DNA from: Orobanche coerulescens
Lineage: Eukaryota; Streptophyta; Magnoliopsida; Lamiales; Orobanchaceae
Assembly (NCBI GenBank): GCA_033398695.1
Contig: CM065802.1
Span: 137,006,096-137,070,095, forward strand
Reading direction: 5' to 3'
DNA: 64,000 nt
Below the pieces are notes generated by a model, which saw only the letters and a program-made list of their open reading frames with translations, was not told the origin of the DNA and searched no databases. The translations under genes and the position numbers were made by a program. Shown one piece after another: positions 12,022 to 24,026 of this stretch (position 1 is the first letter of the stretch; every line of letters starts with the position of its first letter).

Positions 12022-13961
12022 TCACGGTGCTTGCCATTGATACTTAGATACAGCCTTCTTTCTAAACGGCTGTTGGTGCTTTTGATATGCTCGGGGAGCA
12101 TGTTGTTGATTACGCCTTACAGGTCTAGGAGGCTGAGATTTCCGCTGTCTGTGATATGAGCTAGGTGGCGGAATCGCAGCCTTCGCTGTACAAGGGGCAG
12201 TTGTAGCCTTTGCAGGTCTTGGAATTTCTTCAGGTACAGGAATGGATTCCACACCCCTGGAGAATACCGTACTAGTTTTTCCCTTATTGGAGAATGAGTT
12301 AAACCCTAAGCCACGTTTATCATGAGCATGTTGCCCAGTGGTTAGAATTTCTTCCATCCGTTTAGATGATTTATCGAATGATTTCAGGATGGTCTCTAAT
12401 TCTCCTTCTCGCTTATCGAGAGTTTTACTTTGGATTAGAGTAAACCAAAACTATTTGTCTTCCTCTCATTATGAGACTTAGCCTCATTTAGATCGTGGGC
12501 AAGTTTATGATTGCTTTCCATGAGTATTTCAAATGTGACCTTGCTGTTTTCGCAATCAATAGACATGTTTTCGTAATCATTTTTCAGCAAGTCATTTTCA
12601 TCTTTCAGCTCTAAGTTTGAAATTTGGAGCTATGCGTTTTCTCATTTTAACGTCTCATGGGCCTTTTGAATATTTTTGAATCCATTCATCATGTTTTCAA
12701 AAGTATGCGATGCATTTGTGGGAGTAATCAAACTTGAGCTTACTACATCATCGTTATCTTCATCATCCTGAATTTATTTGGCCATAAAGCACATATATGC
12801 TTTATCTTCCATCTCATCATCAGACGAGTCACTGTCAGTGACAGCCTAACGGCACTCCTCGGTCTTGTTGGATGCAGGCGAGGCTTCTGATTCATCAATC
12901 AGGGCCTTGACTTATTTTTCAGACACATCTTCTTTCATCCTTTTCTTGTTGCTCAGCTTCTGGAAACTTTTGCACTTCCGACTGTGGACATTTATTTGCA
13001 TAATATCCGGGTTTTCTACAGTTATAGCATAAGTTAGAATCACCGAATGAGGGAGTTTATGAGTTTACCTTGTGAAAAGACTTGGGCTTGTATGGAGTCT
13101 TTCCAGACTGTTTGATGAACTTTTTGAATTTGTGCATGAGCAGGGCCATTTCATCTTGTGACAGGATGTCATCATTGCTGTCTGTAGTCTTGTGTGAGGA
13201 TTTGGATGTGCTGGGTGCAGAACGGTGTCTCCTGTCAGATATAACAACCAGCGTTGTAGTCTTGGCAGGTGACTCTTAGGCATTTTCTCTCTGGTCAATA
13301 TCATACTCAAAAGCTTTGAGGTCAGAGAATAGGTCAAAAGTATAAATATCATTAAGGTCACAGGATACGCGCATGGCTATAGTCTTAATGTCCCATCGGG
13401 TAGGGAGTGATCTAAACATTTTTAAATTTTTCTCCTTTTGGGTATACACTTTATCCAATGCTTCACGTTCACCGATAATGCAGTGAATCTGAGGTCAAGC
13501 TCCTCAAGCGTTTCAGAAGATTTCATTTCAAAAGATTCAAATTGGTTAGTAAGTTTGGAAATTTTGTTTTCTTTCGAGAGCTCAGTACCCTCGCAAATCA
13601 GCTTGAGTTTCTACCAGTTTTCCTTAGCTGTCTTACAGCTTTTTACCTTTGAGAATATGCCTTTGTCAAGAGTGACAAATAGTGCATTCTTAGCTACATT
13701 ATCGAGATTCGCACGCTTGTGATCGTCAGCTATCCATTGCTCGTGCTCCTTCTCAAGCATTTCAGTGTAAGGTTGTCCTTCTATCCTTGTGGCAGAATTA
13801 ACCTTCATTATCTTTACTGGACCTTCTTGGATGACGAATATCATCTCCTCGTGCATGGCTGCAAGATGAGCCTCCATCCTAATTCTCCAGTCATCAAAAT
13901 CGTTAATAGAGAACATAAGAACCTTATTTGTCATAGAGGTATCCATTTGATAAATCGTCAA
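12022..13961 (-). pseudogene. Cop2 gag with zinc knuckle and long C-terminal region
   Basis: The N-terminus (from about 13951) includes DFDDWRIRMEAHL and QWIADDHKRANLDNVAKNAL, typical of copia Gag. The zinc knuckle near 12985-13030 reads CYNCRKPGYYANKC, a CX2C-X4-H-X4-C motif with Tyr in place of His. Then comes an acidic SDSSDDEMEDKAYMCFMAK stretch and a charged, coiled-coil-like region, as in SIRE-type Gag. Frame changes and stops break it (13610, 13458 and 13065 areas). The 12357-12022 part is basic and Gln/Pro-rich. Confidence 0.8.
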
Positions 13962-14027
13962 GATGATGAAAATGTGATACAGTTTTCAAAAACTAGTGAT
14001 TTTGCTGATTCTTTTTAGAATCAACCA

Positions 14028-14038
14028 CTCCGATACCA
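14028..14038 (-). other. Cop2 primer-binding site
   Basis: CTCCGATACCA on the plus strand is TGGTATCGGAG on the element strand. It lies 2 nt from the 5' LTR. Confidence 0.88.
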
Positions 14039-14040
14039 CT

Positions 14041-15315
14041 TGTTGGCCACTAATATATACAATAAACAGCTTGAATATGGAAACACGGTAAGATGTACGG
14101 TTTTCGAAGTTAGTTTTCATAGCGGAGGTTTGTTATGTGAGTTGCTATAAATACAGCAACTATGCATTCTCCTGTCTGCTTGGTGCGTACAAGGTTTTCC
14201 AATGTATACTATCAAATCACAGTAGAATGAAAACAGTAAATACTGAAAGTAAATAACATACAGTTTAAAGTGGTTCGAGGTAAACCCCTCTACGTCCACT
14301 GGTCCTCCACACATGAGTAAAGAGTTGATTAAAATCACTACGTACACAACTACGTGACTTTAACTAAGCCTCTCTCTGTATCGTTCACACAGATTGATAC
14401 AGGGACTGTAGCTTTGGGCCGTTCACACAGATTGGCATGAGCTCTTTCTTAACTCGCTTCTTCTCACACAGATCGAAGCTTCATCTTCAATGTTATTCTT
14501 CCCACACAGGTCGGCATACGCAAAGATCCTTAGTCCATACAGGGCTAATGATAATCTCAACGAATAGGGTAGAACACTTCTCAAACAGCAGCTTTATCAC
14601 AGATGAACAATAGCTGTATGTTGTGCTGTTTGCGTTGAGGACTTGTATATTTCTTCGCTTGGATACTGTTGTATGCTCATGAAATATACTTCTTTGAAAT
14701 CGCTAGAGTGTCAGTGATCTTGTCAGAGCTTTCGCGATTATGAATAACTTAGATATCCGAGTCCTCTGGCTTGGGGGTAGTTATAACCTTGGAAATGTAT
14801 CAACTGTAAATGAAGCCATTGCCGGTTGGTGAGATGTTGGCGTCTGTCACTTGATTGCTGGCTGCTGAAAGTTTGAATTAAAGTAGATCGCATTTAATGC
14901 TTCAGACATACTTTCTGTCTTTACATTAAATGCTCTTCATAGGTTTCAGACTTGTCTCTCTCCAACTGCATTAAATGCTGTCCTATCAACAATAAATGCC
15001 GCTTTAACCGTGAATACTTTATGAATAAACAATGTTTATCTCACAACGGTTTAAAGTCTTTTTATATTCAGTCCTGTTGGATGTGTTTTGCTTTTCCCAA
15101 GTAAAACACCTTCAGCCTATATGCTGTATCCAACATATGGCGTCTCTTTGCTGTATGAGGAACGTTCTATAGGATGGACTATCGAATAATTCTTTGATGT
15201 ATGTTGGGGTTGTATGACGAGTTCTAACAGATTCCATACTTGATAGTTTTCTGACTTCTTTGAGACTACTTATTATATATCGGTAATTATTAGAACAGGA
15301 ATGTTTATCTCAATA
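14041..15315 (-). repeat. Cop2 5' LTR
   Basis: This 1275-bp LTR starts TGTTGGCC on the plus strand and ends CAATA, where CAACA is expected. A TATA-like AATATAAAA lies near 15056-15068 on the minus strand. Confidence 0.92.
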
Positions 15316-17035
15316 GGAATCATGTTTTAAAGATGATTTCTCATTTAAACGAACTTGATATCTTAGCAGCTAATGTCCATGTGGAAACGCAGGTCAATAT
15401 CATCATAGGCAGCTTAAGGAGCTTTGAGCAGTTTCGCCTAAACTACAATATGAATCGTAGGGAGTTTACCTAGGCAGAATTGCTGACATAGCTCCAACCT
15501 GCAGAAGGTCTCTTCAGACAAGGGTCTCAAGTTCTTACGGAAATGAGTGTTTCAACTTATAAACCCAAATGGGGGAAGAATAAAAAGAAACAAATGGTCC
15601 AGAAGTAAGTGGCAACTCTCAAGGTAAAAACCAAGGCTCCTCACCTTGAGGCGAACAAAAGCCAAAGGGAAAGTGCTACAAGTGCGGTCAGAAAGGACAT
15701 TTCAAAACGTATTGCCCTGCTCTTAAGAAAGGTGTGTCTCATGCACTGGTAGTCAAAACATGTTTGGCAGCTTGTTCTACCACTTCGTGGATAGTAGATT
15801 CAGGCTCCACTGATCATATTTGCTTTGACTCGCATGGTTTTCAAGTAACCAAGAAACTTAGTGCGGGCAAGATCACCATCAACTGGGTCAATTATTCCAG
15901 GCTTATGGCTATAGCAGTAGGAATCGTGCAGTTGAAGATTAGTTAAAATATATTAGTCCTTAATAATGTATTTATTGGTACCTGGTTTTAGAATGAATTT
16001 AATTTCAGTTTCTAAATTGAGTTGTGGTGGTTATTCAGTTTCTTTTATGGTGATGTTATTATTACAAGAAACTGTGAATATATTTGCAAAGATATCTATA
16101 CTGATGGACTGTATGTCATTAATAATGCAGAAACTCCCATGTATAAACATAAATCACTTAAATATTTGTCTAAAATTAAAACGAGAAAAGAACCTTCTAT
16201 AATAAACCAAACATATCCGTGGAATCTACGATTAGGTCATGTAAACCTTAGAAGAATTCAAAGATTGGTTGATGATGGCCCATTGGACGACCTCCAAGTT
16301 GAGTCATTTCCAATTTGTGAATCCTGTCTGGAAGGTAAGATGACCAAAAGGGTTTTTAATACCAAGAGAAATCGTGCTCAGAACGTGTTAGAATTGGTTC
16401 ATATGGATGTATGTAGTCCAATGAATATCTAGGATAGGGGTGGTTTCAAATACTTCATCACGTTTATAGATGATTATTCAAGATATGGATACATCTATTT
16501 GATGCGATGTAAGTCTGAAGCCTTTGACAAGTTTAGAGATTTCAAGGCAGAAACAGAGAAACGTCATGGGAAGAGTATCAAGTCACTGCAATTTGATCGT
16601 TGTAGCGAATACCTTAGTAGAGAGTTTTTAAATTTCTTGGCAAATGAGGGGATTTCATCCCAGCTCACTGCACCGGGAACTACACAACAAAATGGTATTG
16701 CTGAGAGAAGGAGCAAAACTCTTTTAGAAATGGTTAGGTCAACGATGAGTTATTAAGATTTACCTATTTCGTTTTAGGGATACGCCTTGGAAAAAGCGGC
16801 ATACGTTCTAAACCTGGTGCCTTCGAAATCGGTTCTAAAACACCCACAGAACTGTGGAGTTGGCGTAAGCCTAATCTAGGACATGTTCGGATTTGGGGTA
16901 CTCCAGCACATGTGCTGAATAAGGAAACTGATAAGTTGGCATCTCGTACAAAAGTACGAGTGTTTGTAGGATACCATAAAGGAACGAAGGGTGGCTTGTT
17001 CAAAAATCCCCAGGATCAGAAGGTCATTGTTAGCA
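15316..17035 (+). pseudogene. Cop1 gag C-terminus, protease and integrase (to hAT1)
   Basis: After Cop2 the gag reading resumes with HLNELDILAANVHVE. A canonical zinc knuckle CYKCGQKGHFKTYC is encoded at 15674-15715. The protease motif WIVDSGSTDHIC follows at about 15790. The GAG-pre-integrase segment NLRLGHVNLRRIQRL ends in CESCLEGKM. The integrase core has FIDDYSRYGYIYLM and a second Asp region reading FDRCSEY. NGIAERRSKTLLEM supplies the Glu. The C-terminal part VFVGYHKGTKGG ends at 17035, where hAT1 is inserted. Several stops interrupt the frame. Confidence 0.87.
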
Positions 17036-17049
17036 TCAATGCCTAGGTC

Positions 17050-17240
17050 TGGGACTTTTAGAACCGAGAACTAACGAACCGATCCAAACCGCAAAGGAAC
17101 CGTCGGTTCGGTTCGGTTTTCAAGATATAAATTAAATTTTTTTTGTGGTTCGGTTCAGTTAAAATTAGATGGTTCGGTTTTCGGTTCCAGTTAAAGTTGA
17201 CAAAAAAGAACTGGTAAAACCGTGGAACCAGTGGAACCGC
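17050..17240 (+). repeat. hAT1 left subterminal AACCG/CGGTT repeat cluster
   Basis: More than eight AACCG or CGGTT words occur within about 190 bp of the left end. A matching cluster lies at 19760-19895. Such clusters bind transposase in Ac/hAT elements. Confidence 0.65.
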
Positions 17241-17539
17241 GGAACCGAGAGTATGCCTGTCTGCTGAGCTGAGGTTTAGTAGTATTCTACATTTATTCTT
17301 AATTCTATAACATAACTTAAATATTAATATTAAATAAATATAATTGTATAACTTAATAAACAAAGAAACCCTACATCTCACTTCTCTCACGGTCGTCGCC
17401 TCTCTGCTCTCTAATCTCACTTCTCTCACAGTCTCACTGCTCTCACCAAAAATAAAAGTTTTCCTCCAAACCTGCGTCTTCCTCCAGGTTCTACTTCTCA
17501 CAGAGAACCCCGATCGGGATCTTCCTCCAACCTTCCTAG

Positions 17540-19383
17540 ATGGCATCTTCCTCCAACCTAGGTGTTAATCAAGTACCCTTAACTGAGAAATCCGATTCTC
17601 ACGGTGATTCATATTGTTCGTCGGATGAAGAACAAATCGGTAAGCACCAAAAACTAAATTTGATTGCTTAATTAGTTAACTTATTTTTTATTTTTACAAA
17701 TCATCCAAGTGTTCTTTTGTTTTATTCTGTAACTTCTGTTATTAAACGAAAAAAATGAGATGCTGGCTTCCTCATATTGTGAATCTAATTGTGAGGTCTG
17801 GATTGAATTTAATGAACAAATCAGTAGCTACCATTAGGAATGTTGTGATGTATGCGAGAAGTTCTCCGGCTAAAATGGATGTTTAAATGGGCATTTGATA
17901 GGTGGCATCTGAAGAAGATTCAAATAGGTAAATAAAATTCTATTAAAACTTCTATTAGTTATTTCGTCAAATTCAAAAATTCATGTATATTCTATATGCT
18001 CTTTACTTTGTAGGTCATACTTTGATGAGGATGATGCCGAAGACGAGGGGGATGAAGAAAGTCAGGAAGCAGAATGTGCTTTGGCTCCAACACGGTCTAG
18101 AGCATCAAAGAAGAGGGTTGGGCCACCAAAAGCTACAGACTAGGCGAGTGCTGAAGTATTTGTAAGTTTTCTAAGGGTATTTTATCAAGTTACTGTGAAT
18201 GTGAGTTCTCAATTGAAGCCTACTGCTCAGTTAGCTTTTCATGATATAGTTCGATTAAGGCCGAGATCGATGAGTTATATAAAAAGCCTATAGATGAATA
18301 GTCAAGTGCAACTGATTTAATGTTGTATGATATGGCAAAAAAGATGGAAAAAAAGTACAGCAAGTACTTTGACAAGGTAGATGATATCAATGAGTTATTT
18401 CTTGTGGCACTTGTGTTGGACCCGAGGTATAAGCTTAAGTATCTAGAAAGAAATTTTGAGAAAATGCTTGACATGAATAGGATATAGGTCAAAAGAAGGT
18501 CAGATGGTGTGAAGGACATGTTGGTTAGTCTTTGCGATGCTTATTGCCAAAACACCACGTCACATACTTCACAAAAGAGTAGAACTGAATCTAGTGAGGG
18601 TACAAGTCTGAGAACAAGAAGAAATATTTATGGGAAGAAGAAGGACATGCTTGAGGACTGGAATAGGCAACTCGAAGAAGGTGAACAAATCATGGTTGGG
18701 TCCGAGATAGATAGATATTTGCTTGATCCTATTGAGAAGCCAAATGATCATGTTGAGTTCAAGATTCTGGATTGGTGGGCACGTAAGGCAGCAAATATCC
18801 CACCTTGTCGATTGGTGCAAGGAATGTACTTGCCATTAAAGTTTCAACAGTCGCTAGTGAGTAAAGTTTTTCAACTGGAAAAAGGGTTATTGACCCGCAT
18901 AGAAGCTCAATGACTCCTAAAATAGTAGAGGCTCTTATTTGCCTTCAAAATTAAGTGAAGTCGGATAGTGTCATGGGGCTTTCATATCTCCAAACTGTCG
19001 AAGAAATAGAATTTTATGAAGATGTTGAAAAAGGTAATCGTGCTTTGTATTTGATATTTCATAGGATTTCAGTCATGTTTTGTATCTTTCCGAGGTAGCC
19101 TTAGATTTTTATCCTACTTTTAGTCTTACTTTTAATCGAATTTTATTTCCCAGGCCTAATTCATTTTTCTGTTTTCAAGGTTTATTTGTTCTTTCCTTCG
19201 ATATGTTCATTGTTCGATTTTTTTTATTATGTATACAGAACAACTTGAAGAAGAAAGAGATCAGCTTCAGGAATTTCAGAAAACTACTAGTGAGCAACCA
19301 ACAAGTGATTCAAAGTGCGAAAAAGTGGAGTCCAGTTTGGCATCCAAGAAGTCAACCAAATCAAACAAGAAAATGAAAAGATG
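17540..19383 (+). pseudogene. hAT1 transposase remnant with C-terminal dimerisation domain
   Basis: A start at 17540 gives MASSSNLGVNQVP and an acidic tract, with a possible splice donor (CG/GTAAGC) near 17640. An exon-like acidic and basic stretch lies at about 18010-18160. The best domain is 18258-18950: DMAKKMEKKYSKYF, then LVALVLDPRYKLKYL, a hAT hallmark. The dimerisation segment with ILDWWARKAANIP and a degraded 'LLTR/EAL' end follows. No BED zinc finger or complete catalytic core is visible, consistent with internal deletion. Stops at 18298 and 18486 also break it. Confidence 0.72.
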
Positions 19384-19759
19384 AATCTGAAGTTTTAGTG
19401 ACTTGAATTTCAGTTTGAATATTGAAGTTTTGTGTTGTGGATGTAATGACATGAATTTTGTTTATTGGTGTATTTTTATCAAGCTACACACATGAATTTT
19501 GTTTATTGGTGTGCATTGCATCATAAATAGGAAGGAAGGTATAGCCTGTTTTTTCACTTTTCATGTGGACTAAATGATTGTTTATTGTACCATATAGGTT
19601 TGCATTGAGTATTTTTTCATTGAGGAACTGTACCGTACAGGTTTACATTGGGACTAAATGATACTTTGTGGACTAAATGATTGTTTATTGTACCGTATAG
19701 GTTTGCATTGCATGATAAATATGAAGGTACAGTTTTTGAAAAAAATTCCAACACAAAAA

Positions 19760-19895
19760 TCGGTTCCGGTTCGGTTCGGTTCCCACGCGGTTCGGTTCCG
19801 AATTGGTTCGAACAAAAAAAAAATAGATAGAATCGAACCGCGAAAAAACTGTGCGGTTCGGTTCCAGCTCCTGTATTCTGTTCCTTGGAACCGAG
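19760..19895 (+). repeat. hAT1 right subterminal AACCG/CGGTT repeat cluster
   Basis: GGTTCGGTTC-type words occur in both orientations next to the right terminus and mirror the left cluster. Confidence 0.65.
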
Positions 19896-19917
19896 AAGTA
19901 CCAGGCCTACCAATGCT

Positions 19918-21545
19918 CGATTCCTGGAAGATGATTATATGATTAGTCACAATCTCATGAGAGAAATAATTCTGGAAGAGTTGAGGGGCGAGACTCTATC
20001 TATACCAATCGTACAAGCGCCAACTAACACTGCACCATGTATCGATTTTGAGACTCTTACACCAAGTCATGATTTGCCTCGTCGTAGTGGGAGGGTTCTT
20101 CGTCAATCGGAATGATTAATAGGCATGAGACTATCTTTAGACTCAATCCCATCCTAAGATAAATCAGATCCCTAGACTTACAAGGAGGCAATCTAGGATA
20201 AATATGCTGACTCTTGAAAAGTAGCAACAAAATCAGAAATGGGATCTATGGATTCCAATCATGTATGGGAGCTAGTAGAACTACCGGATGAGGTACAAGC
20301 CATTAGGAGTAAATGGGTAGACAAGCGAAATAAAGGAGGTGACGGGACATGGAGATTTGGCAAATGGATGTCAAGACTGCATTCTTGAATGGAAGTCTAG
20401 ACAATGAGATCTACAACAGAGGGATTCATTGCTTAAGGAGAAGAGCACTTAGTATGAAAGCTTAAGAGATCCATTTATGTACTTAAGCAAGCATCTAGAT
20501 CTTGGAACACTTGATTTGATGAGGTTGTCCAGTCATATGGATTCATACAATGTCCGAGTGAGAGTTGTGTGTATAAGAAACGCGATGGGAATGTGTTGGT
20601 GCTTCTTGTACTATACGTAGATGATATCCTTCTGATTGGAAACAATGTGAAGGAATTGCCAGACCGGGTATGGCTATCTGAACAGTTCGATATGAAGGAT
20701 TTAGGAGAAGCGGGGCACGTCCTTAGAATCAGCATCTTTCGTGATTAGAAAAAAATGATGTTGTGCTTATCTCATGCATCATATATCGATACAGTTATAA
20801 AGAGGTTTAGCATGGAGAATTCCAAGAAAGGTTTTCTACCTTATAGGCATGGAATTCAACTATCTAAGGATATGTGTTCTAAAGCACAAAAGGAGATAGA
20901 TGACATGAAATTGGTCCCTTATGCGTCAGTTGTGGGAAGCCTCATGTATGATATGCTTTGCACTAGACTATATATCTGTCATGCCGTAGGCATGGTTGAT
21001 AGATATCAGTCGAACCCTGGACTTAGACACTAGATTTCTATAAAGAACATACTCAAGTACCTGAGAAGGTCTAGGGAGTATATGCTGGTAGATCAATCAG
21101 ATGAACTATGTCCACTGGGTTATACTGACTCAGATCTTTCGTCAGACAAAGAAAAGTCCAAGTCTACTTTAGCTTATGTGTTTACTCTGGGAGGTGGAGC
21201 CATTAGTTGGAGGAGTGTGAAGCAGAAATGCATCTTGGACTCTACCATGTAAGTCAAGTACGTGGCAGCCTCTAAGACAGCCAAAGAGGTGGTATGGCTC
21301 AAGTACTTCCTGCAGGACTTAGATGGATTCCTGATTTGCCAAAGGGTATTACACTTTACTGTGATAATATTGGTCCAGTCGCAAATTTGAGGGAACCACG
21401 AGCATATAAGGCAAGTAAACATATCAACCGCAAGTACCATATCATACGACACTTCGTAAAGGAAGGAGACATAGTTGTAACCAGGCTTGCATCGGAAGAT
21501 AATCTTGCTGATCGTTTCATGAAAGGTAGCCTCAAAAGTTTTTGA
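19918..21545 (+). pseudogene. Cop1 integrase tail, reverse transcriptase and RNase H
   Basis: The reading resumes at NARFLEDDYMISHNL and runs to LPRRSGRVLRQSE (20115). RT contains VWELVELPDEVQAIRSKW. About 60 residues are then missing around 20345, because the text jumps from KRNKGGDG to EIWQMDVKTAFLNG. This removes the KARLVAKGY region. The YVDD motif is present in VLYVDDILLIGN (about 20610). RNase H shows GSLMYDMLCTRLYICHAVG, YTDSDLSSDKEKSKS and the final part near SEDNLADRF. Numerous stops are present, for example at 20747 and 21031. Confidence 0.88.
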
Positions 21546-21644
21546 AAAGCATGTGGAAGTGTATGGCAGCATTGCTTTGAGTATAATTGGGAGATATGAT
21601 AGACTATGTAATAGAGTAGTATACTTAAAAGCATGCTTTGAGTA

Positions 21645-21656
21645 TAAGTGGGAGAT
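21645..21656 (+). other. Cop1 polypurine tract
   Basis: TAAGTGGGAGAT directly precedes the 3' LTR start. The purine-rich GTGGGAGA form is common in plant copia elements. Confidence 0.75.
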
Positions 21657-22877
21657 TGTTAGGGTTGTACACTGCAACGCATACTTTATGCTTGTATTAT
21701 CTTATTTCCTTGTAACTACTTATGAGAATATTAGTTGCATTTAATCACATATTTTACATATTTATTCACGTTATGGTTATGCAAATGTATATTCTATTTA
21801 TTTTATATTGTACATAACGTGGTGTGTTGGTGTCACACGGAAAATCACATTATCGGTGCCTTATATTATTGCTTTGATTTACCATGTGTGAGAGTCACAG
21901 TGATTGACTCAATATGCTTCGTATCTTGGGCAATAATATTATTTATTTGACAAATATTATTATAACTAAAAATCGTGTCCAGACTCGTGCGGGTTGATGA
22001 TGTCCCCTTGAGGAGCTCAACAATGATTATTATATTAACCTTGTAGGTGGTTTTAATTTCGATATAATAATAACGTTCGAGTGGTACTACTGTTGGATAA
22101 GAAATTAATTAATTAAAGTTGTGAGTAGATTAAATTAGTTAATGGACACGCGATATCTTAAACATGGGAAATTATATATTTAAATAAGGAGATCGATTGA
22201 AACTGAGATTTGGGTTGGAAGTGCAATATTAATTCTTTAGGGGATTGAATTGATATTAGTGAACTCAACCATATTAGGAAGGGCTTAATATGAAAAGTTG
22301 GGTTACACTAGGAGTCCTAACCCTAATCCTTCTTAAGATCACTGGAGTAGTCCAAAGCCTATAAATATGACAGTTAAGGGGGAGTTCGGTCGTGACTTTA
22401 CAACATACAAAAGAGTTTCAATTTTTTTCTTCGAAATGTTTAATTGTGAATCTTGACTTGTGTCTTTGATTCCACAATTGAGATAACACTTTAATTCTTG
22501 CCATAAATCGGAATTACTTGAAGAAAAAGAAAATCGAGAGTCGTGATGAAGAACAAGTTCGGAGTCCAAGCAAGATTTGGTAGCTCGTTTCCCACACAGC
22601 ATCCGGATTAAGGCGGGATCATACTCTAGAAGATTTTGAGGGAGAGATCAAGATAGCAACCACTAGGCTTCAAGAGGTAAATATCCTATGATACTTTTAT
22701 CTAGGTTAGGATATTGATTTTACCAACAATACTATATAATAAATAATATTCGAATTGCTTATTAATCTTTGTAGTTAATTAATTAGCATGCCTAAATAGG
22801 TTTGGTGCTCGTGGATGCGTAAGACGCTTTTATCAAACATTTACCAACTTCGCTTCCGCTGCATTTTATTTACAACA
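21657..22877 (+). repeat. Cop1 3' LTR
   Basis: This 1221-bp LTR begins TGTTAGGG and ends TACAACA. TATAAATA-type promoter sequence lies near 22360. A donor-like AAGAG/GTAAAT is at 22677. Confidence 0.88.
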
Positions 22878-24014
22878 TTCGATTTGTCACAACCGAAGGC
22901 ATCTAATGCACTCTAGAAATTTATCGGCTTCCCCAAGATATTATACCGACGTAAGAATAGTATTTCAGTTTAGATTTCAACTTTCCATGAGTTTGATGGA
23001 GGGTAGGAAACCTCGTAACCTTTATAATAGTGTTTGTAAGTGCGAGTATTATGTGATTATATGTTACACTTTTCATATTAATCAATTTATAAGCGCGGTT
23101 TGTCGGTTTGTTTGTTTGTCATACAATATGAAATATCACCTAACATCTATCAATATGTAGTTGATTGACCGTTCCTAAGTACCGAGTCATCAAATTATAT
23201 CTCTTGAACCTTCATATTCATGGTGCTCTTCGCCAAAGCTTATTTATTACCTAAATAAAGAATGCATCATATACAAGTTTTTCTAATAACATAATTGTCT
23301 CAAAATGGCTTTTACAACCCATCGAATAAAGATTCAGAACTAAGTCCATGAACTACATCAAGATCACATAAAAATGTAATAAATACATTTAAGTAATGGC
23401 ATAAATTTTAAATTTAATATATTTAAGCAGTCAATATAAAAATAATCTGACTAATTCACACGATAATTTTAATAGGTTCCAGACAAAAATAAGTTTTTCA
23501 TTAAATTAGTTCCCTTAAAAATAAAAGTACCATAATTTTATTTTAGTCCAGTATTTTTATTTTAGTCTAATTTAATCCAGTTTAAATTGTGTGAAATTAA
23601 TTTACCAAATATTAAAATAAAAATGGAGTCGGAAATACAAGGCCCGGGCCAAGCCCGCGGCCCGGCATGACTGCCTGGCCTTAGTTGAGAGGGATGGACC
23701 TCTCGGACACTGCCTTACGAGAGCAGGCAGCTCACTATCGGCTGTCGACGGTAGTCTCCCAGCAGCCCCGTGCAGCCGGGTCCAACCACTTTCCCGACTC
23801 TTCTTTTCGTCCTGAATTCAAAAATACTATTTTTTAATTATTAAATTACATATATATATTCAAAAAAAATAGATTTATATTGTAATATAAAATCATTAAA
23901 AAAATTAATGAACAATTTAACATTAACTATTCAAACAATTATGATTCCAAATTATAAAAACATTCAACCAAACATTCGAAATGCGAATATCATTTGTACG
24001 ATTGCATAGACCTC

Positions 24015-24025
24015 CTCTGATACCA
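24015..24025 (-). other. Cop3a primer-binding site
   Basis: CTCTGATACCA on the plus strand is TGGTATCAGAG on the minus strand, a standard tRNA-iMet PBS next to the LTR. Confidence 0.8.
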
Positions 24026-24026
24026 C

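Larger units (their letters stand above)
2608..15315 (-). mobile_element. Cop2: SIRE-like Ty1/copia retrotransposon with extra 3' ORF, nested in Cop1
   Basis: The LTR pair 2608-3879 and 14041-15315 is flanked by a perfect 5-bp TSD GGAAT (2603-2607 and 15316-15320). Reading on the minus strand the order is 5' LTR, PBS, gag with a long C-terminal region, protease, integrase, RT, RNase H, non-coding gap, an extra degenerate ORF, PPT and 3' LTR. The coding order and the large gag and 3' ORF resemble the SIRE/Maximus lineage. The LTRs differ at roughly one base in ten where I compared them, so the insertion is not recent. Positions 3893-4371 carry no recognisable coding sequence. Confidence 0.93.
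17044..19909 (+). mobile_element. hAT1: internally deleted hAT DNA transposon in Cop1 integrase
   Basis: The ends are imperfect terminal inverted repeats: TAGGTCTGGGAC on the left and TAGGCCTGGTAC reading inward from the right. The flanking 8-mers TCAATGCC (17036-17043) and CCAATGCT (19910-19917) match an 8-bp hAT TSD with one change on each side. Deleting the insert restores the copia reading SINARFLEDDYM. Both subterminal regions are dense in GGTTCGG/AACCG words. It is 2866 bp long and encodes only part of a transposase, so it is non-autonomous. Confidence 0.88.
1..22877 (+). mobile_element. Cop1: Ty1/copia LTR retrotransposon, 5' truncated by the window edge
   Basis: The last 28 bp of the 5' LTR, a PBS, a long leader, gag-pro-int-RT-RNaseH in copia order and a full 3' LTR are present. 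Both LTR ends share a short terminal motif (CTTCCGCTG, then TTTAT, then CAACA). The internal region is split by Cop2 (2608-15315) and hAT1 (17044-19909). Removing these rejoins gag and integrase. Stops are frequent and part of RT is deleted, so the element is dead. Lineage within copia is not assigned. The TSD cannot be checked because the left end is off-window. Confidence 0.9.
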
